64,000 nucleotides of DNA from assembly GCF_003013395.1 (NCBI RefSeq), contig NZ_PXZM01000003.1, positions 186,001 through 250,000 of the forward strand, read 5' to 3'. The notes beneath the pieces were generated by a model, which was given only the letters and a program-made list of their open reading frames with translations, did no database searches and was not told the DNA's origin. Within the stretch, counting starts at the first letter, position 1. Each line of letters begins with the position of its first letter. Of this stretch, positions 35,534 to 45,649 are shown in pieces. The stretch is from Brevibacillus fortis. Its GTDB lineage: Bacteria > Bacillota > Bacilli > Brevibacillales > Brevibacillaceae. The translations under genes were made by a program, and so were the position numbers.

Positions 35534-36030
35534 TTAACCTTGATAACTAATTTTTCCTGTTTCCACTAATTCCTTTAGACCCATGAACATGAGATTCCAG
35601 CCATGTTCCGAACCATCGTGGTATTCTTTCAACGCTTTCTCGATATCTGCTTGCGACCAATTTTCTTCATGCAAAACGAAGATGTTTGCGTAAAAGTCAT
35701 TTCACAGCCATGCTGCGTGTCTCTTAGCTCCACGATTACGGTATCGGTTGATTCGCTAAACTGGGGCATCTGAAACGTAAAGACGATTTTGTTTGGACGA
35801 TCAATTTCGATGTACTCTCCGATCGCATGATAATCTTTCCCGTCTCGATGATCAACAATTTCCCATGTTCCCCCTACTTGAGGATTGTTTTGTGCCACTT
35901 TATTTGTTCGTTCCAATGTAAACAACCATTTTTTCATTATCTCCTGATTCAGCCATGCATCAAACACTTTTTCAGGCGGGACATCAAAATTTCTGGTCAT
36001 TTTTAGTGCAATCATTGAGTAATCGCTCAT
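35534..36030 (-). pseudogene. SRPBCC/AHSA1-type protein gene with a single-base frameshift
   Basis: The N-terminal frame from ATG 36030 (AAGGAG eight bases upstream) codes for an AHSA1/SRPBCC domain: MTRNFDVPPEKVFDAWLNQE, GTWEIVDHRDGKDYHAIGEY and GCEMTF. It then runs into a false end at 35629 (SFCMKKIGRKQISRKR). The next frame continues the family sequence exactly as expected: YANIFVLHEENWSQADIEKA, a region with HDGSEHGWNLMFMGLKEL, and a stop at 35534. Adding one T to the T-run at 35692-35695 (minus strand TTTT) would restore a protein of about 165 residues. A homopolymer sequencing error or a fresh inactivating mutation are both possible. Confidence 0.85.
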
Positions 36031-36077
36031 TTACATGGCTCCTTTTCGCGGTTGTTCTCTTTTTATTATGAAGAAAA

Positions 36078-36104
36078 ACAAGCCACGATAACCCCGCAGC
36101 TTGT
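36078..36104 (-). terminator. Terminator of the propionyl-CoA/methylmalonyl-CoA operon
   Basis: On the minus strand ACAAGC and GCTTGT flank a CG-CG inner stem and are followed by TTTTTC, about 20 bp after the accC stop. Confidence 0.7.
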
Positions 36105-36120
36105 TCTGTCATATCTTTCA

Positions 36121-37467
36121 TTACAATTCCAGTGTATGTTTCTCCAAGAAGTTCGTAGCGAAATTCCCTCCGACAAAATCGGGGTGCTCTAGCAACTTCT
36201 CATGGAATGGAACCGTCGTATGCACGCCCTCGATGACAAACTCACCTAACGCCCGCTTCATACGAGCCAATGCTTCGTTGCGATCCGTTCCCCAAACGAT
36301 CAGCTTGGCGACCATCGAATCATAGAAGGGAGAAATTTCGTAACCGGGATAAACCGCACTGTCCACGCGCACACCGTAACCTCCAGGCGGCAAGTAATTG
36401 AGGACCTTCCCTGGTGATGGCATGAAGTTTTTCGCAGGATTCTCCGCGTTGATACGGCATTCGATTGCCCATCCGTTGATTTTCACGTCTTCTTGTGAGA
36501 AGGATAACGGATTGCCCGCTGCGACATATATTTGTTCTTTGATCAAGTCAATCCCTGTAATCATCTCTGTCACAGGATGCTCTACTTGAATCCTTGTATT
36601 CATTTCCATGAAGTAAAACTGGCCGTGCTTGTCTAGCAAAAATTCAACGGTACCCGCTCCGTGGTACGAAACTGCTTTGGCTGCCGCAACTGCAGCTTGC
36701 CCCATTTGCTCGCGCAGCGTTTGGTCCAGCGCCGGGGATGGCGCTTCCTCTACCAGCTTTTGATGACGACGTTGGATAGAGCAGTCCCGCTCGCCCAAGT
36801 GCACAGCGTTGCCATGCTTATCGCCCATGATTTGTATTTCCACATGCCGCGGCTCTTCCACGTATTTTTCCAAGTACACGCCGGCGTTGCCGAATGCTGT
36901 CTCTGCTTCTTTCTGGGCTTGCCGAATCGCCTTGGACAATTCATCTGCGTCAAAAGCGACACGCATGCCTCTGCCGCCACCTCCAGCTGTTGCTTTTACG
37001 ATGACAGGATAGCCGATTTTCTGTGCCACCTGCAATGCCTCATCGATGTCATCAATCAATCCGTCTGTGCCCGGAACTAATGGAACATTCGCTTGGCTCA
37101 TCGTTGCTTTTGCTACGGCTTTGTCACCCATTTTTGTGATCGCATCGGGATCGGGACCGATAAAGGTAATCGAGCAATCTTGGCAAAGCTGGGCAAACGA
37201 TGCATTTTCCGCCAAGAAGCCATAGCCCGGATGGATAGCGTCGGCCTTCGTGTGAAGAGCGACCGTCATAATCCGTGCCATGTTCAAATAGCTGTCCTTG
37301 GACGCCGTAGGTCCGATGCAATAAGCTTCATCTGCCAATTCTACGTGCAATGCTTCCCGATCCGCCTCAGAAAAGACAGCGACTGTACGTATCCCTAATT
37401 CCTGACAAGCGCGAATAATCCGGACAGCGATTTCGCCGCGATTGGCAATCAATACTTTCGTAAACAT
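36121..37467 (-). CDS. accC: Biotin carboxylase subunit (acetyl-/propionyl-CoA carboxylase)
   Basis: A complete biotin carboxylase of 448 residues: [17 protein letters not shown] at the start, the ATP-grasp lid [31 protein letters not shown] and the [14 protein letters not shown] active-site segment. It uses ATP and bicarbonate to carboxylate biotin on the carrier protein. As last gene of an operon with a carboxyltransferase, BCCP genes and methylmalonyl-CoA mutase, it most likely serves propionyl-CoA carboxylation rather than fatty-acid synthesis (inference). AAGGAG precedes the ATG. Confidence 0.95.
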   Translation of the reverse strand: MFTKVLIANRGEIAVRIIRACQELGIRTVAVFSEADREALHVELADEAYCIGPTASKDSYLNMARIMTVALHTKADAIHPGYGFLAENASFAQLCQDCSITFIGPDPDAITKMGDKAVAKATMSQANVPLVPGTDGLIDDIDEALQVAQKIGYPVIVKATAGGGGRGMRVAFDADELSKAIRQAQKEAETAFGNAGVYLEKYVEEPRHVEIQIMGDKHGNAVHLGERDCSIQRRHQKLVEEAPSPALDQTLREQMGQAAVAAAKAVSYHGAGTVEFLLDKHGQFYFMEMNTRIQVEHPVTEMITGIDLIKEQIYVAAGNPLSFSQEDVKINGWAIECRINAENPAKNFMPSPGKVLNYLPPGGYGVRVDSAVYPGYEISPFYDSMVAKLIVWGTDRNEALARMKRALGEFVIEGVHTTVPFHEKLLEHPDFVGGNFATNFLEKHTLEL

Positions 37468-37481
37468 AGGCGCGCTCCTTT

Positions 37482-37931
37482 TTACTGAGTTTTGACAACG
37501 AGCAATGCTTTTCCGTAATCGACAAATTGACCGTCCTCGACGAGAATTTCCGTGATAATGCCGCTCACGGAAGATGTAATGTCGGTAGTGAGCTGAAGAG
37601 CATCAGCCGTGCAGCGTCCAACCTTTTCGCCTGCTTGAACCGTCTGTCCTACTGTCACTTCCGCATAGAACAGTCCTACTCCTGGAGACATGACTTGCTG
37701 TGTCACTTCCTCGGGTGCCTCAGGAACAACATTGACGGGCTCAGCAGTGGCAGCTGCCTCCTGATAACCATGTTCCACTTCGCCCACCTGTACAGGCGCA
37801 TTGACAGCCACGACCTCGACTGGTGCGCTTTTCTTTATGACGATTCGAGTCTTCCCCTTCTCCCATTCCAGCTCCTCAATGGAAGACTGATTCACCAGCT
37901 TGATGAATTCACGCAGTTCATGCAGTTTCAT
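37482..37931 (-). CDS. BCCP-like protein lacking the biotinylated lysine
   Basis: The 149-residue protein has the two-part layout of a biotin carboxyl carrier protein: [20 protein letters not shown] at the N-terminus, a linker, and a lipoyl/biotinyl-type domain from about residue 79 ([19 protein letters not shown]..., [21 protein letters not shown]). At the biotin hairpin, where the family has AMK-L, this protein has ALQ-L: glutamine 113 replaces the acceptor lysine. It therefore cannot be biotinylated there. It lies 15 bp before accC and 18 bp after the carboxyltransferase, and may be a structural or regulatory subunit. The functional carrier is the protein at 44895-45410. Confidence 0.88.
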   Translation of the reverse strand: MKLHELREFIKLVNQSSIEELEWEKGKTRIVIKKSAPVEVVAVNAPVQVGEVEHGYQEAAATAEPVNVVPEAPEEVTQQVMSPGVGLFYAEVTVGQTVQAGEKVGRCTADALQLTTDITSSVSGIITEILVEDGQFVDYGKALLVVKTQ

Positions 37932-37949
37932 AGCAAGGACTCCTTTCTT

Positions 37950-39515
37950 TTATAATGGGATGTTCCCGTGCTTTTTGTACGGACGATCTTCCTGTTTGTT
38001 TCTGAGCATTTCCAAGGCTTGCGTGACCTTTTGTCGGGTTTCGCGCGGATCGATGACATCATCCACCATGCCGAGACTTGCCGCGACATATGGATTAGCG
38101 AACTTTTCTCGGTAGAGGGCAATTTTCTCTGCGCGAATCGCAGCAGGGTCCTCACTTTGTTCGATTTCCTTTGCAAAAATGACGTTGGCAGCGCCCTCAG
38201 GACCCATAACGGCGATTTCTGCATTCGGCCAAGCATACACGATATCTGCTCCAATGGATTTGGAGTTGAGCGCTACATAAGCACCGCCGTAAGCTTTGCG
38301 CAGAATCACGGTGATTTTGGGAACCGTTGCTTCCGAGTATGCATACAAGATTTTCGCGCCGTGACGGATAATTCCTCCGTGCTCCTGATTGATTCCCGGG
38401 AAAAAGCCAGAGACATCTTCAAAGGTCAACAGCGGAATGTTGAAGCAGTCGCAGAAGCGTATGAAGCGTGCCAGCTTATCTGATGAATGAATGTCTAGTC
38501 CGCCTGCCATGACCTTTGGCTGGTTGGCGATAATGCCGACACTGTGTCCATCGATACGCGCCAGGCCGATAACGATATTGCGGGCGAAGTTCGGCTGTAC
38601 TTCCATGAAATCACCGTGATCCACGATTTTTCCGATGACCTTGCGCACATCGTATACTTTCGTGCTTTCAGCAGGTACGAGCTCCAGGAGCTCTTCTTGC
38701 CAACCATTATTCTCTTCTGCTTTTATCACAGGAGCGCGATCACGATTGTTTTGTGGCAGGAAGCTGAGCAGCCTGCGCACTCCCTCCAATACTTCCTGTT
38801 CGGTTTCTCCCGTAAAATGGGCGTTGCCACTCACCGTCGAATGGACTTTGGCTCCGCCTAGATCCTCCGCGGATATTTTTTCACCGGTAACGGTTTCGAT
38901 CACTTTTGGACCTGTAATGAACATTTGGCTCGTCTTCTCTACCATGAATACGAAATCCGTAATCGCTGGAGAGTATACCGCTCCTCCCGCACATGGACCG
39001 AGGATGACAGAAATTTGCGGAATGACGCCAGAGTAAATGGCATTGCGGTAAAAAATCGTGCCATAGCCATCCAGAGAGCTTACCCCTTCTTGGATACGTG
39101 CGCCGCCAGAGTCGTTCAGTCCGATAAAGGGAGCGCCGTTTTTCGCTGCCAGGTCCATCACCTTGGCAATTTTCATCGCGTGCATCTCACCCAGAGCACC
39201 GCCAAACACCGTGAAATCCTGCGCGAACAAATAGACAGGACGACCGTTGATTTTTCCGTAGCCCGTCACGACGCCTTCGCCAGGTGCCTCCATCTGGTCG
39301 AGACCAAAATGCGTGGCACGATGCTCAACAAACGGGTTCAGCTCCATAAAGGTGTCTGGGTCAAGCAGTAGCTCAATCCGCTCGCGTGCAGTCAGCTTGC
39401 CTCGGTTATGCTGGGCATCGATGCGAGCATCACCGCCGCCTAGCTGGATTTTATATTTGCGTTCCATCAATTCATCAATTTTTTCGTACATATTGCTGCT
39501 CATAAGGGCCACCAT
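37950..39515 (-). CDS. Acyl-CoA (propionyl-/methylmalonyl-CoA) carboxylase carboxyltransferase subunit
   Basis: A carboxyltransferase of 521 residues with the crotonase-like double fold of the PccB/12S transcarboxylase family: HFGLDQMEAPGEGVVTGYGK, GGALGEMHAMKIAKVMDLA, LNDSGGARIQEGV and the second-half FEDVSGFFPGINQEHGGIIRH and AYGGAYVALNSKSIGAD. It transfers the carboxyl group from biotin to propionyl-CoA, giving methylmalonyl-CoA. Two starts are possible: ATG 39515 or ATG 39503 (GGTGG six bases upstream). No membrane decarboxylase subunit is present, arguing against a sodium pump. Confidence 0.93.
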   Translation of the reverse strand: MVALMSSNMYEKIDELMERKYKIQLGGGDARIDAQHNRGKLTARERIELLLDPDTFMELNPFVEHRATHFGLDQMEAPGEGVVTGYGKINGRPVYLFAQDFTVFGGALGEMHAMKIAKVMDLAAKNGAPFIGLNDSGGARIQEGVSSLDGYGTIFYRNAIYSGVIPQISVILGPCAGGAVYSPAITDFVFMVEKTSQMFITGPKVIETVTGEKISAEDLGGAKVHSTVSGNAHFTGETEQEVLEGVRRLLSFLPQNNRDRAPVIKAEENNGWQEELLELVPAESTKVYDVRKVIGKIVDHGDFMEVQPNFARNIVIGLARIDGHSVGIIANQPKVMAGGLDIHSSDKLARFIRFCDCFNIPLLTFEDVSGFFPGINQEHGGIIRHGAKILYAYSEATVPKITVILRKAYGGAYVALNSKSIGADIVYAWPNAEIAVMGPEGAANVIFAKEIEQSEDPAAIRAEKIALYREKFANPYVAASLGMVDDVIDPRETRQKVTQALEMLRNKQEDRPYKKHGNIPL

Positions 39516-39519
39516 CTCT

Positions 39520-40572
39520 CTATTCCTTTTTCATGATCGCATTCTCATAGATCGCCACTAATTGCTGTACAGCGCTCGTCGGTGAAATCTCGCCACTCGC
39601 TACGGCTCCTTCAATGGAGGGGAGCAGCTCGGCTACTTGCTGGTTGCCGAAAAAGGTCGCGCGCAAGTAGTCCTGAGCCATACTGTGCATCCAATCGAGT
39701 AGCTGCGCTTTGCGCCTTGTATCGAAGCTGCCCGATTGGATGGTGCTTTCACGAAATTGACCGATGACTTCCCATATCTCCTCAATGCCATCCCCTGTCA
39801 GAGAGGAACACATATATGCCTTCGTCTCCCAGCCAGTGGTTGCTGGCTGCAAGTAATGCAGAACGCGATTGTATTCACCTTTGGCGATCAAGGCACGTGT
39901 GCGGTTTTCCCCATCGGCTTTATTGATCAGAAGCGCATCCGCAATTTCCATGATGCCTTTTTTGATTCCTTGCAGTTCATCGCCCGCGCCGGTCAACATC
40001 AGCAGTAAAAAGAAATCGACCATTGATCGGACTGTCGTCTCACTCTGACCAACCCCGACCGTCTCGACCAAAATCACGTCATAGCCTGCTGCCTCGCAGA
40101 TCAGCATCGTTTCCCGTGTCTTCCGATTGACACCGCCTAGCGTGCCTCCCGTGGCAGACGGTCGGATAAAGGCATGTGGATTGCGTGACAACAGCTCCAT
40201 TCGCGTCTTGTCGCCGAGAATGCTCCCGCGTGTAACTGTACTGCTCGGATCGACGGCCAAAACAGCGACACGATGACCTTTTTCGCAAAGCATACTGCCG
40301 AATGCTTCAATGAACGTGCTCTTGCCCGCACCTGGCACACCAGATATACCTATGCGTATGGATTGACCTGTATGAGGAAGCAGCTGTTTGATCACCTCTT
40401 GGGCCATATCCATATGGGCGGCAGCATTGCTCTCGACCAACGTGATTGCCTGCGCCAAAATCGTTCGGTTATTATCTCGTACGCCTGTGACGTATTGATC
40501 CACCGTTAAGCGTGGGAGGCGTGCCTTGGAGGTAACGTTCAACAAATTCTTGTCAGCCTTGCCCCCGGTCAT
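39520..40572 (-). CDS. meaB: Methylmalonyl-CoA mutase-associated GTPase MeaB
   Basis: The 350-residue G3E-family GTPase has a P-loop GVPGAGKST (about residues 79-87), the VDPSS motif, [10 protein letters not shown] (switch region) and NKADG specificity motif. MeaB protects methylmalonyl-CoA mutase and gates adenosylcobalamin loading. Its ATG overlaps the mutB stop (ATGA), so it is translationally coupled to the mutase. The pairing is typical and supports a working B12-dependent mutase here. Confidence 0.95.
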   Translation of the reverse strand: MTGGKADKNLLNVTSKARLPRLTVDQYVTGVRDNNRTILAQAITLVESNAAAHMDMAQEVIKQLLPHTGQSIRIGISGVPGAGKSTFIEAFGSMLCEKGHRVAVLAVDPSSTVTRGSILGDKTRMELLSRNPHAFIRPSATGGTLGGVNRKTRETMLICEAAGYDVILVETVGVGQSETTVRSMVDFFLLLMLTGAGDELQGIKKGIMEIADALLINKADGENRTRALIAKGEYNRVLHYLQPATTGWETKAYMCSSLTGDGIEEIWEVIGQFRESTIQSGSFDTRRKAQLLDWMHSMAQDYLRATFFGNQQVAELLPSIEGAVASGEISPTSAVQQLVAIYENAIMKKE

Positions 40573-42740
40573 TGTCCAGCAGCCTCCAGGCGATACACGA
40601 TCTCTTGCAAAACGTGTTGGGCTGCTACAGGAATGACTGTTCCTGGCCCAAAGATAGCTGCCGCACCATGTTCTCGCAAAAAGGCGTAATCCTGCGCCGG
40701 AATAACACCACCTATGACGACGACAATATCCTCCCGTCCCAGCTTCTTGAGCTCTTCCACCAGTTGTGGCAGCAACGTTTTGTGTCCGGCCGCAAGCGAG
40801 CTAAAGCCGATTACATGCACGTCATTTTCTACCGCTTGTTTCGCTGTTTCCTCAGGTGTCTGGAACAACGGACCGATATCCACGTCAAAACCCAAATCGG
40901 CAAAAGCGGTAGCAATCACTTTCGCGCCCCTATCATGTCCGTCTTGACCCATTTTCGCGATCATAATACGGGGACGTCTGCCTTCCCATTGCTCAAATTC
41001 GTCTGCCATCTTGCGCACAGCCGCTACCTCGTCGGCATCTGCGTATTCGGAACTGTAGACGCCACTAATCGAGCGGATGACCGCCTTGTGCCTACCCACG
41101 ACCTTTTCATATGCATCGGATATTTCACCCAACGAAGCTCTTGCCCGTGCCGCTTCGATGGCAAGCTCCAGCAAATTGCCTTTGCCCGTTTTGGCGCATT
41201 CCGTAATGGCTTGAAGAGTTGCTTGCACTCTCGTCTCATCCCGGTTATTGCGCAGCTCCTGCAATCGTTTGATCTGTGCTTCCCGGACAGCTGTGTTGTC
41301 GACTTCGAGAATTTCCAGCGGATCTTCCTTGTCCAGACGGTATTTGTTCACGCCAATAATGGCTTCTTTTGCCGAATCGATATGTGCCTGACGGCGTGCA
41401 GCTGCTTCCTCGATCTTCATTTTCGGCAATCCCGTCTCAATTGCTTTTGCCATACCGCCAAGTGCTTCGATCTCTTCGATGTGCGCCCACGCTTTTTCCA
41501 CGAGCTGCGCAGTCAAGGACTCTACGTAGTAGGAACCAGCCCACGGATCGACGACCTTGGTTATCTCTGTTTCGTCCTGCAAAAACAACTGCGTATTACG
41601 CGCGATTCTGGCTGAAAAATCGGTCGGCAACGCAATCGCTTCATCCAGTGCGTTCGTGTGCAGAGATTGGGTATGCCCGAGAGCCGCGGCCATCGCTTCG
41701 ATACACGTCCGCACAACGTTGTTATACGGGTCCTGCTCCGTCAAACTCCAACCGGACGTTTGCGAATGCGTCCGCAGTGCCATCGACTTTTCGTTTTTCG
41801 GATGGAACTGTTTGATCAGATTGGCCCAAATCAAGCGACCTGCACGCATTTTCGCCACTTCCATGAAGTAGTTCATGCCAATCGCCCAGAAAAATGACAA
41901 CCGTGGCGCAAACGCATCGATGTCAATACCGGCTGCAAGACCCGTGCGAACGTATTCCAAGCCATCTGCTAAGGTGTAGGCCAATTCAATATCAGCGGTC
42001 GCACCCGCTTCCTGCAGGTGGTAGCCTGAAATACTGATGCTGTTGAATTTGGGCATGTGCTGAGAAGTGTAGGCAAAAATATCGGAAATGATCTTCATTG
42101 ACGCTTCTGGCGGATAAATGTAAGTATTCCGAACCATGTATTCCTTCAAAATGTCATTTTGAATCGTTCCAGTTAGCTCCGCCTGCGATACCCCTTGCTC
42201 TTCCGCTGCCACAATATAGAACGCCATAATCGGCAAAACCGCTCCGTTCATCGTCATGGAGACGGACATTTTATCGAGGGGAATGCCATCGAACAAAATT
42301 TTCATATCGAGAATGGAATCAACGGCCACACCTGCTTTCCCGACATCACCGACAACCCGGGGATGATCGGAGTCATAACCGCGATGCGTCGCGAGGTCGA
42401 AGGCAATCGACAGCCCTTTTTGTCCCGCAGCCAGATTCCGTCGGTAAAAAGCGTTGCTCTCTTCTGCCGTAGAAAATCCGGCATATTGGCGAACTGTCCA
42501 TGGCTGAGTCACGTACATCGTCGGATACGGGCCGCGCGTATACGGTGGCAAGCCAGGCATGTAGCCGAGGTGATCCATTCCTTCCACATCTTCCATCGTG
42601 TAAAGAGGCTTTACAGGAATCTGCTCCAGCGTCTGCCACATCTGCTCCTTTTCTTGTGGGTTTACACCCAGTTGAGGGAACAAATCAGACACATCTCTTT
42701 TGGACTGATAAGCCATTTTTGAAAAATCAGGTCGCTTCAT
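40569..42740 (-). CDS. mutB: Methylmalonyl-CoA mutase large (catalytic) subunit
   Basis: The catalytic subunit has 723 residues: the N-terminal TIM-barrel region ([37 protein letters not shown]) binds methylmalonyl-CoA, and the C-terminal B12 domain has the base-off cobalt ligand histidine in [10 protein letters not shown] (H602). It interconverts (R)-methylmalonyl-CoA and succinyl-CoA using adenosylcobalamin. I start at ATG 42740 (AGGAG about ten bases upstream), one base overlapping the small-subunit stop (TAATG); the longer frame to 42812 would lie inside the upstream gene. No epimerase gene is in the window. Confidence 0.96.
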   Translation of the reverse strand: MKRPDFSKMAYQSKRDVSDLFPQLGVNPQEKEQMWQTLEQIPVKPLYTMEDVEGMDHLGYMPGLPPYTRGPYPTMYVTQPWTVRQYAGFSTAEESNAFYRRNLAAGQKGLSIAFDLATHRGYDSDHPRVVGDVGKAGVAVDSILDMKILFDGIPLDKMSVSMTMNGAVLPIMAFYIVAAEEQGVSQAELTGTIQNDILKEYMVRNTYIYPPEASMKIISDIFAYTSQHMPKFNSISISGYHLQEAGATADIELAYTLADGLEYVRTGLAAGIDIDAFAPRLSFFWAIGMNYFMEVAKMRAGRLIWANLIKQFHPKNEKSMALRTHSQTSGWSLTEQDPYNNVVRTCIEAMAAALGHTQSLHTNALDEAIALPTDFSARIARNTQLFLQDETEITKVVDPWAGSYYVESLTAQLVEKAWAHIEEIEALGGMAKAIETGLPKMKIEEAAARRQAHIDSAKEAIIGVNKYRLDKEDPLEILEVDNTAVREAQIKRLQELRNNRDETRVQATLQAITECAKTGKGNLLELAIEAARARASLGEISDAYEKVVGRHKAVIRSISGVYSSEYADADEVAAVRKMADEFEQWEGRRPRIMIAKMGQDGHDRGAKVIATAFADLGFDVDIGPLFQTPEETAKQAVENDVHVIGFSSLAAGHKTLLPQLVEELKKLGREDIVVVIGGVIPAQDYAFLREHGAAAIFGPGTVIPVAAQHVLQEIVYRLEAAGQ

Positions 42741-44863
42741 TATGAGCTCACTCCTATCCGCTCCTGAAGTTCTCGCAGCATCTCGTAGCAATTGGAGCGC
42801 ATGTGGATGCAATCATCTACACCTGCTGCTTTATAAACAGCCAGCTGCTCCCCGTCAGGCAAGCCAGCCAACAAAACCGTCATCTGAGGTACACGTTGCT
42901 TGATTGCTTGAGCCAATGGTGGAACCTGCTGTGGATAGCTCGCATCGTCCGAACAAATGACCGTGATCTTCGCACCCGATGCCACCGCAGCTTCTATCGC
43001 CTCTTCAGGTGTAGAGAATGCTTGCTGGCGAGCTACTTCAAAGCCGCCAACCGCAAAAAACTCTGACACAAAATCCGCACGAGCCTTATGCTTTGCCACT
43101 GGTCCCATCGTCGCCAAAAACACTGGCGGTCTTTTTCCTGTTGTTTTCAAGAAATCATCTGCCTGCATCCGGAGGGCTTCAAAGCGTTCGGATGCCCGGT
43201 GAATACGCAGTGGCTGGATGATTGTCTCCCCTGAATCTTCACGTCTCATGGCTTTTGCAATATCGCCCACAGTCGCTCCATGAAGCACTGCTTTTACTGC
43301 ACATGCCACGAGCTCATCGGTATTTTTCGCCAACTCATCAAGCGCGACGGAGAGGTGAGTCGCGTTCTGTTTCATCCGATGGGATCGGACTTCAGCGGCA
43401 CGCTCTTCATGAATATTCGAAAGACTCTCGGCTTGCAGTGGCTGCTCCGCCGTATTGGCATACATGTTAGTTCCAACCAAAAGCTTTTTACGCGTATCGA
43501 TGCTCGCTGCTTTTTGATCGGCTATCTGTGCGACCAAGCCTTGTGGGAAGCCTGCTTCTAATGCGCTCAGCATGCCACCTTGTGCTTCTACCTGCTGAAA
43601 CAGCTCCCATGCTTTTTTCGCTAATGCATCTGTGAGCCATTCTACGTACCAGGAACCCCCCGCAGGGTCGATCACTTTTCCCAAATGGGCTTCTTCTTGC
43701 AAAATGATTTGCGTATTTCTGGCGATTCTTCTTGAAAACTCATTGGCAGGGCGGATTGCTTCGTCAAATGCGGATATATGCAGACTATCTGCTCCACCAA
43801 TAACGGCTGAGAAAGCTTCTGTCGTGGAACGCAGCATATTGACATACGGATCATAGATCGTCTTCGTCCAGGCCGAAGTTCTGGCGTGAATCGTCATCTT
43901 TTGGGCTTCCTTTGATCCACCGTAGGCCGCCACGATATTTGACCAGAGCATTCTTCCCGCGCGTAGCTTGGCGATTTCCATGAAGACATCTGAGCCAATC
44001 GAGTAAGAGAACTGCATCCGTGGGGTTACTTCCTCGATGGACAATCCCCGCTCAAGCATGGCTTGTAAATATTCGATCCCAGTAGCCAATGAAAAAGCCA
44101 GTTCGATTACTGCGTTACCGCCGCCGTCCTGATAAGGATTGGCCTGAACCATGATCGTTTGTAGCGCAGGTGCATGCTCTACTGCCCATTTCGTCGCGCT
44201 AGCCATGGCGTTATAAGCTGTCTGCAAGGAACAAGGAAGCTTGCCCTCGGTGAGCAAAACCGCTACTGGGTCTTGCCCGATGCAACCGCGCAGCTCGGAG
44301 GCTTGTTGGCCTGTCGCTTCAACATGTGCCAAAATGAGCGAAAGAATGGGCAAGCCAAGTGCTCCCGTGTTCACGTAAAGAGGAATGTCTGCCAGCTTCA
44401 CCCCTTGAAATGCCTGCTCTACATCCTCCCGACAAAAAACCGATACGCCGTTGTGTCCAATCGTATCTGGCATTGCTTCGTCAGGGTCAAGTCCAGCCAA
44501 TGTCGCTTGATCCACCATCAGTGGCAGCATGGTTTGCCCGCGTCCTAGATCGTCTACGGCTGCCTGATTGAATGTCTTGGCGTTCGTTGCGTTGATTTCC
44601 TGACAGACATGCCATTTGTGTTCCTTTTGCTCGCCGGGTTGCTGATTCCCTCTATGAAAAGGCGCTTCTCCTGGTAGCGCTTCCAGATGCGGCAATGTTT
44701 TGACATCTTCGTGCCGATAGATTGGCTGACGAACAATCCCCTCGTACGAATGCGTCAGTAGCTTGGCATCAAAGGATGCACCCTTTAGCGATTTTTCTGC
44801 CGCTTCCCGCCATTGCTCATACGTGGGAATGGAGAATTCCTTGAACCATGTATGTTTGCTCAC
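42740..44863 (-). CDS. mutA: Methylmalonyl-CoA mutase small subunit
   Basis: This 707-residue homologue of the large subunit has the same layout but lacks the DxHxxG cobalt-ligand motif: its C-terminal domain reads [20 protein letters not shown] instead. It is thus the non-catalytic beta subunit of the heterodimeric mutase. The barrel part is conserved ([40 protein letters not shown]). The start is GTG 44863, with GGAGG nine bases upstream. It is the second gene of the operon, after the BCCP gene. Confidence 0.94.
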   Translation of the reverse strand: MSKHTWFKEFSIPTYEQWREAAEKSLKGASFDAKLLTHSYEGIVRQPIYRHEDVKTLPHLEALPGEAPFHRGNQQPGEQKEHKWHVCQEINATNAKTFNQAAVDDLGRGQTMLPLMVDQATLAGLDPDEAMPDTIGHNGVSVFCREDVEQAFQGVKLADIPLYVNTGALGLPILSLILAHVEATGQQASELRGCIGQDPVAVLLTEGKLPCSLQTAYNAMASATKWAVEHAPALQTIMVQANPYQDGGGNAVIELAFSLATGIEYLQAMLERGLSIEEVTPRMQFSYSIGSDVFMEIAKLRAGRMLWSNIVAAYGGSKEAQKMTIHARTSAWTKTIYDPYVNMLRSTTEAFSAVIGGADSLHISAFDEAIRPANEFSRRIARNTQIILQEEAHLGKVIDPAGGSWYVEWLTDALAKKAWELFQQVEAQGGMLSALEAGFPQGLVAQIADQKAASIDTRKKLLVGTNMYANTAEQPLQAESLSNIHEERAAEVRSHRMKQNATHLSVALDELAKNTDELVACAVKAVLHGATVGDIAKAMRREDSGETIIQPLRIHRASERFEALRMQADDFLKTTGKRPPVFLATMGPVAKHKARADFVSEFFAVGGFEVARQQAFSTPEEAIEAAVASGAKITVICSDDASYPQQVPPLAQAIKQRVPQMTVLLAGLPDGEQLAVYKAAGVDDCIHMRSNCYEMLRELQERIGVSS

Positions 44864-44894
44864 TCTTCTAGTCCTCCCCTTAAAAGCTGCTCCA

Positions 44895-45410
44895 TTACGC
44901 TTGCTTCACCAGGAACAACGGCTGTCCATGCTCGACCAACTGACCGTTTTCCACCAAGATTTGGACAATCTCCCCTTTTACTTCTGCTTCAATCTCGTTA
45001 AACAGCTTCATGGCTTCGACAATACAGACAATGGTAGTTGGATCTACCCGATCATTTACGGATACGTATGGGGCTGCGTCCACAGCAGGTGCTGCATAGA
45101 AAGTTCCGACCATGGGAGAAGTGATTTTATACAAGTTTTCTGTCACTTCCGCCGATTTCTGAGGAGCTTCAACAGGAGTCGTTGCGACTGGACGCTCAAT
45201 CACTTCTTTTTTAGGTAAAGACTTAATGGGTGCCGAGGTCACAAATGGCGCGCTTTTGGTTTGTACAAATGCCTGTTTTACGGCTGGGATTTGATTCACA
45301 TTTCTTCGTTTGATACGCAAAGACGAATCTTCCTCATTTACCTCAAAAGATTCTATGTCTGTCTGCTCCAATAGCTTCACAAGTTCTCGTAATTCGTAAA
45401 TGGTAAGCAC
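44895..45410 (-). CDS. accB: Biotin carboxyl carrier protein (biotinylatable)
   Basis: A BCCP of 171 residues: N-terminal helical part (YELRELVKLLEQTDIESFEV), a Pro/Lys/Ala linker, and the biotinyl domain VGTFYAAPAVDAAPYVSVND... with the intact biotin site VEAMKLFNEI (K135). It carries carboxyl groups between AccC and the carboxyltransferase. It is the first gene of the operon, directly behind the three-operator promoter region. A housekeeping accBC pair probably exists elsewhere, since this operon is catabolic in context (inference). Confidence 0.93.
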   Translation of the reverse strand: MLTIYELRELVKLLEQTDIESFEVNEEDSSLRIKRRNVNQIPAVKQAFVQTKSAPFVTSAPIKSLPKKEVIERPVATTPVEAPQKSAEVTENLYKITSPMVGTFYAAPAVDAAPYVSVNDRVDPTTIVCIVEAMKLFNEIEAEVKGEIVQILVENGQLVEHGQPLFLVKQA

Positions 45411-45455
45411 GGCTATTCCTCCCTTATTCCCAATCTGACTGGGACAACCTCACGA

Positions 45456-45557
45456 ACCGACTAGTTGGTCCGGAACGAATGCACAAGACCGACCAGTTGG
45501 TCTTTTCGTTATTATAACAAATGTCAGAATACTAGTACAGACCAACTAGTTGGTCTG
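45456..45557 (-). promoter_or_regulatory. Promoter and three TetR-type operators of the propionate operon
   Basis: Three copies of a palindrome close to AGACCAACTAGTTGGTCT are present: 45456-45469 (ACCGACTAGTTGGT), 45486-45503 (AGACCGACCAGTTGGTCT) and 45538-45557 (CAGACCAACTAGTTGGTCTG, perfect over 20 bp). A minus-strand -10 box TATAAT lies at 45511-45516 between sites two and three; the third site covers the -35 position and the second the start region. The TetR gene at 45650-46297 lies immediately upstream, so it is the obvious repressor (inference). The inducer may be an acyl-CoA. Confidence 0.85.
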
Positions 45558-45649
45558 ACTGATGTATTTTATAAGGGACCATCAAGCGACTATGCCCCTT
45601 TCTCTTATCGAAAAGCTTGAGTGTAGCCGCATGATCCTTGTTAACACCC

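Noticed and set aside
37950..39515. Sodium-pumping methylmalonyl-CoA decarboxylase interpretation of the carboxyltransferase
   Set aside because: No membrane decarboxylase subunit or small gamma/delta subunit genes are near; biotin carboxylase and mutase genes point to propionyl-CoA carboxylation.
40572..41615. Plus-strand frame of 347 codons opposite mutB
   Set aside because: Antisense shadow of a well-conserved mutase; Cys/Phe/Arg-rich and without family features.
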